This document shows, piece after piece, positions 1 to 7,933 of a stretch of 64,000 nucleotides of DNA (within the stretch, counting starts at the first letter, position 1; each line of letters starts with the position of its first letter). Below the pieces are notes generated by a model. It did not search any database. It had not been told where the DNA came from and was given only the letters and a program-made list of their open reading frames with translations. Source of the DNA: Paenibacillus sp. 32O-W (GTDB lineage Bacteria; Bacillota; Bacilli; Paenibacillales; NBRC-103111); NCBI RefSeq assembly GCF_007679495.1, contig NZ_VEGP01000014.1, positions 1-64,000 of the forward strand, read 5' to 3'. A program made the position numbers and the translations under genes.

Positions 1-321
1 GTCGAGCATGTTACCGATGAAAAGGAACGAACCCGCATTCGGCAAACGGTGAAAGCGATTGAAGGTTACGTCATGTGCAGTTGCATCGCCACGGGGCTAT
101 TGCAACTGATTGCTGTCCGTTATTCGAGCCGGGTTCCGGGCTTGTTCTTTCGCTACTTGAGAACGCACCCCAAGACGGTCGTTTCCGAGGCCACGGTGAT
201 GGCTTATTTGCGCACGTCGATTTTTCGCTTGTTTGCTCGTAATCCGCAATTATCCCTAACGAAAATAATCCAATCCAAGCAGGAAACGACTGATATTGAC
301 GCCGATTCGCTCGCTTCTTAA
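1..321 (+). CDS. IS transposase, C-terminal end (cut by window edge)
   Basis: An open frame enters from the left edge and stops with TAA at 319-321, giving about 106 residues without a start codon. The text is basic and ends with features common at the tail of DDE-type transposases: a hydrophobic helix (CSCIATGLLQLIA), then VPGLFFRYLRTHP and MAYLRTSIFRLF. I recognise it as an insertion-sequence transposase tail, perhaps IS4-like, but cannot fix the family because the catalytic core lies outside the window. No clear terminal inverted repeat was identified in the following 180 bases. It is unrelated to the downstream genes and marks a mobile element next to the surface-modification operon. Confidence 0.6.
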   Translation, partial: VEHVTDEKERTRIRQTVKAIEGYVMCSCIATGLLQLIAVRYSSRVPGLFFRYLRTHPKTVVSEATVMAYLRTSIFRLFARNPQLSLTKIIQSKQETTDIDADSLAS

Positions 322-506
322 TGCTGTAGAACTTTTGACTGTCCAGAAAAGGAGAACAATAAACAAACCTTAATTTCTCCTAAATCTAAGCTTAAAAAGA
401 TGTGTCAATTTTGTGTCAAAGCTCATAAATATTTTTTCGCAACTTTTACGGAGCACGGAAGGAACTGATCGACTCTTGGCGAACTAATGAGTTAGAGGTG
501 ACCGCA

Positions 507-734
507 ATGTACAGTTTTAAATCGCTGACTACAGACATGGAATTGTTTGCAGCAGCTCTGCTTCAACGCAAAGTATCCGTGTGGACTAAAACAGCGGATG
601 ACATATATGCTTTATTGGATGAGGGGGGGATTATTGAGAAGATCACTCCGGACTGCGTCGTCATTCGCTTTGCCGACGCCCGAAACAGCAAGGAATATTA
701 TTTGAGGGAAGAATGCGATTTCCGCATTGAATGA
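507..734 (+). CDS. small conserved-looking hypothetical protein
   Basis: Encodes 75 residues if it starts at the ATG at 507. That start has AGAGGTG at 494-500 as ribosome binding site; an in-frame GTG at 498 lies inside that site and is unlikely. The product is soluble and acidic, with a hydrophobic N-terminal half (MELFAAALLQRKVSVW) and a C-terminal KEYYLREECDFRIE segment. No catalytic motif or membrane segment is visible. I do not recognise the family. It sits in the 185-base gap after the transposase tail and before a small membrane protein gene on the same strand. Confidence 0.6.
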   Translation: MYSFKSLTTDMELFAAALLQRKVSVWTKTADDIYALLDEGGIIEKITPDCVVIRFADARNSKEYYLREECDFRIE

Positions 735-866
735 TAGGGTCAGGGTATTGGACCTGATATAAGAATGACGGCGAATCGAAAGAGACGCGCTCCGCTTGGA
801 AATATTGAGACCGAGAATACGGATAGATATAGACACGAGCTATATGGAAATGGAGTCGATCAAGCG

Positions 867-1259
867 ATGATAACTTACAGTAAGTGGATGATTCGCGTGG
901 CGGTGGTTTTTTCCGTTATGGGAGCCTTACTCGGATCGGACATGGCCGGGCGTAAGGACTATTCTTTTATTCCGGTGCATTCGCATATTCTTGTGGTAGG
1001 ATGGCTGTCGTTATTTGCATATGGAATTTTCTATTATGTTTTTCCCGAGCCGCAGAAGCTCAAGCTGGCTAAGGTCCAGGCCATACTTTCCATGCTCGGC
1101 GCCATGCTGCTGCCCCTGGGCATGCTGCTGTACAACAAAGCCTACAACGGCTTCACAACCGGATTATTCATCGGCGGAGGGACGGTTCTTCTGATCGGAA
1201 TGCTGTTATTCGCTTTTCTCGTCTTTTTCGATAAACAATTATTTACGAAGAAAAACTAG
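867..1259 (+). CDS. four-helix membrane protein resembling part of heme-copper oxidase subunit I
   Basis: The ATG at 867 is chosen because GGAG lies about 11 bases upstream; the longer in-frame ATG at 765 has no ribosome binding site. The 130-residue product has four membrane segments: residues about 8-28, 38-60, 68-90 and 96-120. The text PVHSHILVVGWLSLF resembles the His-containing helix of cbb3/NorB-type subunit I, and short proteins of this kind in Bacillales are often annotated as cytochrome c oxidase subunit I-like. It is far too short to be a full oxidase, so an enzymatic role is uncertain. A good terminator follows at 1284-1319. Confidence 0.6.
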   Translation: MITYSKWMIRVAVVFSVMGALLGSDMAGRKDYSFIPVHSHILVVGWLSLFAYGIFYYVFPEPQKLKLAKVQAILSMLGAMLLPLGMLLYNKAYNGFTTGLFIGGGTVLLIGMLLFAFLVFFDKQLFTKKN

Positions 1260-1283
1260 ACTTGTCCGGCTATCGGTCATTAT

Positions 1284-1319
1284 AAACACGCTGCTGCCTG
1301 AACAGTTAGCGTGTTTTTG
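1284..1319 (+). terminator. intrinsic terminator of the 867-1259 gene
   Basis: Inverted repeat AAACACGCT / AGCGTGTTT (1284-1292 and 1308-1316) followed directly by TTGT, 25 bases after the stop codon. Confidence 0.75.
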
Positions 1320-1433
1320 TATTCTCATGGCCCTGATATTACACGTGGCCGCTCGAAATCTTCCCGTCAAGCTTCTCAGATCACCGAATTACAATGGCAC
1401 AACTTAGTCCTTCAATGCTCAACCTGCAGCCAT

Positions 1434-2018
1434 TTACCCGGAAATCTTCATCTCTCTGATCTGCCCATCCGAGAATACGCGATATTCTACTACCGCCCGG
1501 TCATTGTCGGAATAAAACACCGTAAACCGGCTGACCCGGGTTCCCTCCGCATTCCAATTTATATACAACTGGGCTTGCAGTGCACCTTTCTTCAGCCCTT
1601 CTATATCGACCTCATCCCCATTAATCGTTGAACCGTCCGGCGAAAGCAGGGCTCCGTGAACCAGATCATACCTTGAGACCGGTGTACCGTCCAGATTGTT
1701 GGAAAATTCGGCGTAAGCCGGTCCCAGCCGCTTCTGAACTTCTTCTCTGGCCATGCCGAGCTGTACCATCTTCTTAAGGTCGTCCGGTCCTGCTATATTA
1801 AAGGGGGCTTCGGATGCGATCCGGTCAGACGGCATTCTGTTGACCGCTTGGGGCAGGTTGTTAACAACCCCGATCGTTTCTCCCGCCTCAACGCCCAGGG
1901 CTCCGATTACCGCCGGATAAGGACGATATGCTTCCATCCATCCGGCCGCCTTGGCTGCTCCGATTGACGATATAATCAATGCCGACATGATTGCGACAGA
2001 CGCGACCATCTTTTTCAT
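1434..2018 (-). CDS. secreted protein of unknown function
   Basis: 194 residues. The N-terminus MKKMVASVAIMSALIISS... is a clear signal peptide, probably cleaved after AKA around residue 24. The mature part includes PDDLKKMVQLGMAREEVQKRLG, a pattern seen in small SmpA/OmlA-like folds (helix followed by G-x-x-x-E-V-x-x-x-L-G), then beta-strand-rich text with YINWNAEGTRVSRFTVFYSD. I do not recognise a named family. It is transcribed away from the large operon starting at 2250; the 231 bases between them hold that operon's promoter. The ribosome binding site is GGGGG-like, 10 bases upstream. Confidence 0.65.
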   Translation of the reverse strand: MKKMVASVAIMSALIISSIGAAKAAGWMEAYRPYPAVIGALGVEAGETIGVVNNLPQAVNRMPSDRIASEAPFNIAGPDDLKKMVQLGMAREEVQKRLGPAYAEFSNNLDGTPVSRYDLVHGALLSPDGSTINGDEVDIEGLKKGALQAQLYINWNAEGTRVSRFTVFYSDNDRAVVEYRVFSDGQIREMKISG

Positions 2019-2186
2019 TTCAATAAGCCCCCTTATGACTTCCTTTCAAACTCCCTGCCATGTTACTAATATAGACGGCAGCAGGATGGATTTCGTTCCA
2101 CCTATTACGAAAATGTTACAAAGTTTATTGTCATTATTCCCCCATTGTTCTTCCTCTCATCCGTTACCGCCTCTATTCGACGTTTG

Positions 2187-2215
2187 TTAACAATGTTCGC
2201 GAAAAATGCTATAAT
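2187..2215 (+). promoter_or_regulatory. sigma-A-type promoter of the aminoacylation-like operon
   Basis: TTAACA (2187-2192), a 17-base spacer and a perfect TATAAT (2210-2215). Transcription would start near 2222, about 14 bases before the GGAGG of the first gene. No other good promoter was seen before 9088, which supports one transcript for the genes from 2250 to 9088. Confidence 0.7.
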
Positions 2216-2249
2216 GACTTGTGACATTTTAGAGACGGAGGAAACTCCC

Positions 2250-5200
2250 GTGAAATCCTTTTTACGAATCATTGCAGTTGTCGGCAGTGTTCTGGTCATC
2301 CTCATTGCCGCTCTTTTTTTTATTAATCGCGTGGAGGAGGTCCGTCTGCTGTATGCGACAAACGGCAGCGATACGGATTTGTCCGCCTGGGGTAATTTCG
2401 AACAGACGCTAGCTGCGAATGTCCGGGTGGAGCAGCGCGGGTTATCGGACCTAAGCTCCAAACAGTTAGCTAAATTTGATGCTATTTATTTAGATGTTCA
2501 TTTGTTAAAATCGGAATCTCTGCAAGCCAAGAAGGAAGCGTTAATGGATTATGTCCGTCAGGGAGGCCACCTGTTTCTGGAGAACGGGTTTGCCGCAGAG
2601 TTTCCGCCAGAGTTCCTGGGTGCGGAGCAGTTGGTCGAGCTTCCCGAGAATACCGCCCCGCAGTTCCAATATCCTGAGGTGACGGAATCTATCCGCGGGA
2701 TGCAGACGGTGTTCCGCTTATACGCGGATAATTTCCTGAATCATTCCGGAATGGACAGGCTTCCCGGCTTTGCCTGGGGATACGGCCTCGTTCCAAGCAC
2801 TGCGGAGACGATCGTAACCTTGAATGAGGTTCCGGTCATGACGCTGAATCATGTGGGTCAAGGCTCGGTCCTGCTGACCAGCGCTTTCCTGCCGAACCGG
2901 TATTTCATTACCGGCTTCGATCTGCAGAGCGGCATGGATCCGCAAGCCGGATTCGAGCAGTTGGCCGCACAATATAACGGCCCTTCGCCGGAGGACGGGA
3001 CCGCCTATTTCAACCGCTACCGGCTTCCCGTGGAGCCCTATTTTCAGTTCTCGTTCGCCGCGGCCAATTACGAGCTTCGGGGACAATTTCTTTCTTATAT
3101 AAGTAAGGAAAAGTACGGCTACTCCATCACTAAAGTATTGGGACCGTACGGGCGCCCGGCCATGGCCTTCCAGAACCATTACGAAGCGCTGCCCGCTTTC
3201 CGCGATCTCGAGGCTATTCAATGGACGGAAATGCTTAAGCAGTACAACATGCTTCCTTCGTTCTCGGTCGTTCGCGGCTCCTATGATTGGGGGCAATGGT
3301 GGGAATCTATCAATATTCACATCAATAAGGGCACCCAGGAGAAGCCAGAGTTCATCGGAGAATACGTGAACTCCTTCTACGGGAGCGGAGCGAAGCTATT
3401 GAGCGAAGGCCAGCCGTTGAAGCTCGCCCAATACCCGAAATATGTCCAGCTTTCGGAGCCGATCGAGCTTCCTTACCGCGCGTATCCGGCCTTCGCCGAC
3501 CTTGACGGCAGCGGGCGGGCGGACCTGCTGGTCGGCAGCGCCGACGGGTTCATCTACCGGTATCCCAACGAAGGGATGAACCCGGACGCTTACGACTACC
3601 AGCCGCTGCCGCCCGGGCTTGAGCCGCCCGCCGTCTTCGGCGCGCCGGAGCCGCTGCTCACGCCAAGCGGCGAACCGCTCCGCGCCTCCGGCTATGCCGC
3701 GATCGCCGCGGCGGACGTCGACGGCGACGGGCGCCCCGACCTGCTCATCGGCGATGAGCACGGTGCGGTGTTCGTTTCCTTGAACCAAGGAAACGGCACT
3801 TTCGCACCGCCCACGCCGGTGATGGCAGGCGGCGCCCCGCTCGTCGTCGCGTCCTACGCGGCGCCGGCCTGGGGGGACGTCGACGGTGACGGCATCCCCG
3901 ACCTGGTTGTCGGGGATGGGAACGGCGACGTCCGCCGGTATCGCGGCATCGCCGGAGAGCCGCTGCGGTTCGAGCGCGGCGAGGTGCTCGTGAGCGCGGT
4001 CGGCCGGTTCGCGGCGCCTGCGCTCCGCGATATGAGCGGCGACGGCCGGCTGGACCTGCTGGTCGGCAGCAATGAAGGAGACATCAAGCTGTTCGTGCGG
4101 GATGGAGATCATTGGACCGCCCAAGGACCACTGGTTGGCGACAAGCTGAATCCGGCCGGCAATCACGCCTTGGTCGGAGGCCATAATTCCGTACCACTAT
4201 GGTATGATATTAACGGAGACGGCATAGACGATCTGCTCGTCGGCCAAGTGGAATTCGGTATTCCGGTGACCATCGACGATCCCGATTTTCCATACGCCGA
4301 TGAGCTGCAGCAGTTTTTACAATATGCCCGGGAAAATCATTTAGAACTGTATCCGCACGTGTTCTTTCATAATTTTATTAGCGATGAACAGGAGAAGCTG
4401 GAGCTCGAGCTGCACCGCAAAGCTTTCGACAAGCTCGGCATTCCGTGGACAGATACCGGGACCAACCAGCATACCTGGAGAATTAACCATCCGGACAGGC
4501 TGCAGACGCTGCGCAACGAGAACCATCAGGACATCTGGTTTAATTTCGGATTCAGGCCTTCCTTCGTGCCCAGCGATCCCCGCTCGTATCTCGACTATAT
4601 GTGGGGAGTGCCTTTCCTGTTGATGGATCCGGAGCTGAAGCATCCGATGGTGCTGTATACACCTTCTCCCATCTACGATAGCAGCTCGGCGTCCTCTACT
4701 CTGGATATCTATCAATCGATTATTCAGTTGGACATGCCGATCAACTATATGGAGCATATTGAGTATTTCCAAGGGAAGAAAGCGAATTTCGAGAAATTCG
4801 TCCAATATTTCGATCGGGTTCGGACCGAGCACGATTATAATTTCGTCTCCGAGCCGCAGATGGCCCGCTCCTTCCTCGCGACCTTGACGGCCCGGGTGGA
4901 GGTTCGCCAATCGTGGGGAATGTACCTGCTGGACCGGATCAAGGATACGATCGGCAAGGGCGTTCACCGAACGCTGCAAATCACGGCCGATTCTTCCGGA
5001 ATCCCGTCTCAGGCCGGTGCTTACCGGGATACGCTCGGGGTCCGGATTGAATCCGGCCCGTCTTTGGCGGGACATCCGCTGAAGGTCGATTCCGATATTT
5101 TCTACAGCAAGGACGGCACCCTCTACACCGGGCTGAGCCGGCCGACCAAGCTTCAGATCAGTTGGGAGAGCGACCCGGTCCATCTGATTCGGGCCAATGT

Positions 5201-5399
5201 TCCCCTTCAGATCGACAAAGGAGAGAAGCAATGGACCATCAAGCTGCTGGAGGCCGGAATGCAGCAATTCAAACTGTACAGCCCTGTGCCCGTACAGTTC
5301 GAAGGAAACGATTTGAAGCTGGAAGAAGATGCTGAAGCACATACTTATACCATTACCCGATACGGTGATGCCTCTGAGATCATCGTTCGGTGGGAGTAA
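2250..5399 (+). CDS. large membrane-anchored extracellular protein with FG-GAP/VCBS repeats
   Basis: The GTG at 2250 has GGAGG ten bases upstream; in-frame codons reaching back to 2145 lack one. The product is about 1049 residues. Residues about 3-24 form one membrane anchor, and the rest should be outside. Residues about 410-665 carry five FG-GAP/VCBS-like units with calcium-loop text: DLDGSGRADLLVG, DVDGDGRPDLLIG, DVDGDGIPDLVVG, DMSGDGRLDLLVG and DINGDGIDDLLVG. The flanking parts resemble no family I can name; the N-terminal part has a GATase-like look and the C-terminal part is rich in aromatic residues. As first gene of the operon it may bind or process the glycan that the other genes modify (inference). 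The repeat region is much richer in G+C than its neighbours. Confidence 0.75.
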   Translation: MKSFLRIIAVVGSVLVILIAALFFINRVEEVRLLYATNGSDTDLSAWGNFEQTLAANVRVEQRGLSDLSSKQLAKFDAIYLDVHLLKSESLQAKKEALMDYVRQGGHLFLENGFAAEFPPEFLGAEQLVELPENTAPQFQYPEVTESIRGMQTVFRLYADNFLNHSGMDRLPGFAWGYGLVPSTAETIVTLNEVPVMTLNHVGQGSVLLTSAFLPNRYFITGFDLQSGMDPQAGFEQLAAQYNGPSPEDGTAYFNRYRLPVEPYFQFSFAAANYELRGQFLSYISKEKYGYSITKVLGPYGRPAMAFQNHYEALPAFRDLEAIQWTEMLKQYNMLPSFSVVRGSYDWGQWWESINIHINKGTQEKPEFIGEYVNSFYGSGAKLLSEGQPLKLAQYPKYVQLSEPIELPYRAYPAFADLDGSGRADLLVGSADGFIYRYPNEGMNPDAYDYQPLPPGLEPPAVFGAPEPLLTPSGEPLRASGYAAIAAADVDGDGRPDLLIGDEHGAVFVSLNQGNGTFAPPTPVMAGGAPLVVASYAAPAWGDVDGDGIPDLVVGDGNGDVRRYRGIAGEPLRFERGEVLVSAVGRFAAPALRDMSGDGRLDLLVGSNEGDIKLFVRDGDHWTAQGPLVGDKLNPAGNHALVGGHNSVPLWYDINGDGIDDLLVGQVEFGIPVTIDDPDFPYADELQQFLQYARENHLELYPHVFFHNFISDEQEKLELELHRKAFDKLGIPWTDTGTNQHTWRINHPDRLQTLRNENHQDIWFNFGFRPSFVPSDPRSYLDYMWGVPFLLMDPELKHPMVLYTPSPIYDSSSASSTLDIYQSIIQLDMPINYMEHIEYFQGKKANFEKFVQYFDRVRTEHDYNFVSEPQMARSFLATLTARVEVRQSWGMYLLDRIKDTIGKGVHRTLQITADSSGIPSQAGAYRDTLGVRIESGPSLAGHPLKVDSDIFYSKDGTLYTGLSRPTKLQISWESDPVHLIRANVPLQIDKGEKQWTIKLLEAGMQQFKLYSPVPVQFEGNDLKLEEDAEAHTYTITRYGDASEIIVRWE

Positions 5400-5431
5400 G
5401 AACCCATTCTTATTAATCAGGAGGAACTGAT

Positions 5432-5683
5432 ATGGAAGAAATCGTCCGCCACTTGGAAGAGCATATTCGCGAACGCTATGAAATCGATCCGGACGACGAT
5501 GAGTTTACGGTTGATGTTCATCTATTCGACTACGGGTTCATCGACTCGATCGGGGCTACCGCTCTTATTGCCCATATTGAGAAAAAATACGGAATCGAAG
5601 TGACCAATCAAGACCTGATGCTGTACCCTTTGAACACCATTAATGAAATTGCCGAATTTATCCACAATAAACTAGCGGGGTGA
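5432..5683 (+). CDS. DltC-like acyl/aminoacyl carrier protein
   Basis: 83 residues, the usual carrier-protein length. Helix text around FDYGFIDSIGATALIAHIE matches the DltC pattern of G-[FLI]-[IL]-D-S followed by a hydrophobic helix; Ser39 is the predicted 4'-phosphopantetheine site. The N-terminus EEIVRHLEEHIRERY and the C-terminus NTINEIAEFIHNKL are the outer helices. AGGAGG lies 8 bases upstream of ATG 5432. It follows the FG-GAP gene after 32 bases and abuts the ligase gene. Inferred role: it carries an amino acid as a thioester from the neighbouring ligase to the MBOAT protein at the membrane. Confidence 0.9.
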   Translation: MEEIVRHLEEHIRERYEIDPDDDEFTVDVHLFDYGFIDSIGATALIAHIEKKYGIEVTNQDLMLYPLNTINEIAEFIHNKLAG

Positions 5684-5688
5684 GCGAA

Positions 5689-6888
5689 ATGGAATGCATC
5701 GTATCACTGAAACGGTTAGACCCGGGCCAGTACGGACAGCTAAAATACGCTTCCGCTTTTGTAGATGAGCATATTGAAGAAATTCGTCTGGACGAGGCTC
5801 GTCAAGAGCTGCTTCTTGTACACCACTCTCCGCTTGGTAACGATGTGATTGCCGAGCGGCTGGAGCGGTTGATCGAGCGTTTCTCGAAAGGGGACTTCGG
5901 CTTCAAGGAAAACCGCCTGTTCGAAAACCGCGGTCCTCTTCCTTACAACGGAGATATCATCGCAGAGCTTGTCCAGGCCAAGACGATCAAGGTGCTGGAG
6001 CCCGGCTTGTTTATCTTCCGCGAGCCCTTCTCCAGTTTGATGAGATTTATGGACTATGCCTTTGTGACGAAGGTGGCGAAGCCGTTCGGTGTCACGGAGG
6101 AATCTTACCCGGCCGTTATTCATTGCGATACTCTGAATAAGACGAACCACTTTACCTCCTTTCCGGAGCATATTCATTTTCTGACCCACCTGCGTGAAGA
6201 CCTGGATGTTATTGAAGGCTTCTCCCAATCGGTTCGCGAAGCCGGCGGGTGGAAGCAGGATGCCCCGCTCGCGTTGGATGCTAATATGCCCAAGCCCAGG
6301 TTCGCTATGAATCCGTCCACCTGCTATCACTGCTATGAAGGGCTTCAAGGAGAAACCATCGAAGGAGACGGATTGGCGGTTACAGCCATATCGAAGTGTC
6401 ACCGGTTCGAATCCAGGAACCATACCGATTTCGGAAGGCTTCTGGATTTCAGCATGAGGGAGATTGTATTCGTCGGCAAACCGGACTACGTCAAGGAGAA
6501 TCGCTTGAAGTCCCTGGAATATATTCAGGATTTGGCCCGGGAGTGGGAGGTTGACAGCTACCTCGAGGTCGCTAACGATCCTTTCTTCACGAACGATTTT
6601 CAAGTGAAAGCCTCCTTCCAGCGCAATCAGGAAATGAAGTATGAGCTTCGGCTCACCATTCCTTATTTAAACAAGTCGATCGCATGCAGCTCGGTCAACT
6701 TCCACAGCAATACCTTCGGCAGCGCCTTTAATATTAAGGTCGGCAAGCGCAACGCGGTAACGGGATGCGTCGGTTTCGGCATAGAGCGCTGGGTGTTCGC
6801 CTTTCTCTCCCAGTTCGGGCTTGAGGAATCCGGATGGCCGGCACGCTTCCGCGAGCAATATGAAGCCTGGAAAGAAAAATCATTATAG
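5689..6888 (+). CDS. class II aaRS-like amino acid:[carrier protein] ligase
   Basis: 399 residues from ATG 5689 with GGGGTGA five bases upstream (an in-frame GTG at 5680 lacks a site). Class II synthetase signatures are visible: motif 2 as CHRFES (Arg239, Glu241) and motif 3 as GCVGFGIERW (Cys360, Glu366, Arg367). CYHCYEG (Cys212, Cys215), Glu241 and Cys360 fit the Cys-Glu-Cys zinc set of archaeal-type SerRS and of its relatives that charge carrier proteins. There is no tRNA-binding domain, and the gene lies directly beside a carrier protein. These relatives activate small amino acids (Gly, Ala) and load them on phosphopantetheine. The substrate here is not known. It appears to take the place of DltA in a Dlt-like pathway. 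Confidence 0.85.
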   Translation: MECIVSLKRLDPGQYGQLKYASAFVDEHIEEIRLDEARQELLLVHHSPLGNDVIAERLERLIERFSKGDFGFKENRLFENRGPLPYNGDIIAELVQAKTIKVLEPGLFIFREPFSSLMRFMDYAFVTKVAKPFGVTEESYPAVIHCDTLNKTNHFTSFPEHIHFLTHLREDLDVIEGFSQSVREAGGWKQDAPLALDANMPKPRFAMNPSTCYHCYEGLQGETIEGDGLAVTAISKCHRFESRNHTDFGRLLDFSMREIVFVGKPDYVKENRLKSLEYIQDLAREWEVDSYLEVANDPFFTNDFQVKASFQRNQEMKYELRLTIPYLNKSIACSSVNFHSNTFGSAFNIKVGKRNAVTGCVGFGIERWVFAFLSQFGLEESGWPARFREQYEAWKEKSL

Positions 6889-6902
6889 TGAGATGAACTG
6901 AC

Positions 6903-7835
6903 GTGAGAGTCCTTTCGTTCCTTAGAAAAAACGGGTTCATTCTTGGACTGCTCGCCGCCTTCCTGCTGACGGATTGGCTGGTCGCTCGCTGGGATCCGTT
7001 AACGAATTCGCTTCGATTCCGCAAGAATGATTTTACTAAAACCTTGTCCCAGCATAACTGGGAAACGTCCGGCCGGGTTTTCTTCGGCAATTCGGCGGTG
7101 ACCGGAGCCTATATCGAGGATCAGGCCGGCTATCCCCTCGTGGAGATGGGCCTGTCTTACGGAAAAATAACCGATCTGCAGCAAATTATCGAGCGTTCGT
7201 TGTATACTTTCGAAGACGAGCTTGTCATCGGTATCGACGTTCATACGATGCTGGACCGGCTGGAAACCGATCCGACCTATCCCTGGAATTCGAAGAAGTA
7301 TCAGCCCTACCTTTACGAGTACCGGGACTATTTCAAGGAGGCCGGGATCGGCATGCTGAAGCAGATGGTGACCTCACTCCGCGAGCGGAAGCCGGAGGAG
7401 ATGTTCGAGTATTGGGCCTGGAACGACAAGATGCTGTATTACGGAATCAAGCCGGCAGAAGGGCCCGGCAGCAAGCAGGCGGATTGGGAGAAATACGAGC
7501 AGAAATTTAATTATATGAGGATGCCGGACTTCCAGCAAAACCTTAACGCTTTGGAATGGGTAATGAATTACGCCGAGAAACAACAGCTAGAATTGAAGGT
7601 CATCTGGATGCCGTATAATCCCGAATACCCCCTTCCCGGATATATGCCGGAGCTGAAGAAGGAAGTGGACCGGATTCTGGCCGAGCATCAAGTTCCTGTA
7701 TTGGATCTGCTGAATAGCTTCGAGCCGCAGTATTTCCATGATCTGGTTCATATTAACCGTGAGCAGGGAGCTCCTCTCTTTACCAAGGAGGTGGACCAAT
7801 GGCTTCTTTCCTTCGAAAAACCGCCGAAATCCTGA
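6903..7835 (+). CDS. DltD-like membrane-anchored SGNH-fold acyltransferase/esterase
   Basis: 310 residues from a GTG start at 6903, 14 bases after the ligase gene; the ribosome binding site is weak. Residues about 10-27 form one N-terminal membrane anchor, and the catalytic part should be outside. FFGNSAVTGAY places a nucleophile at Ser64 in the block I position, and FHDLVHIN gives the D-x-x-H pair (Asp280, His283) of SGNH hydrolases. Length, topology and position match DltD, which passes D-alanine to teichoic acid. Overall similarity to true DltD looks low, so the acceptor may differ. Its last 37 bases overlap the microprotein gene. Confidence 0.8.
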   Translation: MRVLSFLRKNGFILGLLAAFLLTDWLVARWDPLTNSLRFRKNDFTKTLSQHNWETSGRVFFGNSAVTGAYIEDQAGYPLVEMGLSYGKITDLQQIIERSLYTFEDELVIGIDVHTMLDRLETDPTYPWNSKKYQPYLYEYRDYFKEAGIGMLKQMVTSLRERKPEEMFEYWAWNDKMLYYGIKPAEGPGSKQADWEKYEQKFNYMRMPDFQQNLNALEWVMNYAEKQQLELKVIWMPYNPEYPLPGYMPELKKEVDRILAEHQVPVLDLLNSFEPQYFHDLVHINREQGAPLFTKEVDQWLLSFEKPPKS

Positions 7836-7909
7836 TCTATCTGGCTATGCTCGTCCTGGTCATCATCCATTTTAGCGGGAAGGGCGTCTTTATCTATGAA
7901 GGGTTTTAG
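7799..7909 (+). CDS. DltX-like membrane microprotein (36 residues)
   Basis: A short gene with AAGGAGGTG ending six bases before ATG 7799. It overlaps the 3' end of the DltD-like gene in another frame and ends at TAG 7907-7909, 24 bases before the MBOAT gene. The product has one membrane helix (residues about 10-25, ILIYLAMLVLVIIHF) and ends in GKGVFIYEGF. DltX proteins are about 50 residues, have one helix and end in an F-I-Y-x-x-F type motif whose tyrosine is proposed to receive the amino acid from DltB before DltD passes it on. Tyr33 is the matching residue. The position between the DltD-like and DltB-like genes supports the call. Confidence 0.85.
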   Translation: MASFLRKTAEILIYLAMLVLVIIHFSGKGVFIYEGF

Positions 7910-7933
7910 CTGATCGCGAGGGAGCCGTAAAGT

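Noticed and set aside
3396-4184. Long antisense frame opposite the FG-GAP repeats
   Set aside because: It is rich in Arg, Ala, Val and Pro as expected from the reverse of a G+C-rich gene, and has no ribosome binding site.
5740-6603. 287-codon frame opposite the ligase gene
   Set aside because: Shadow of the strongly supported ligase; no start signal or family resemblance.
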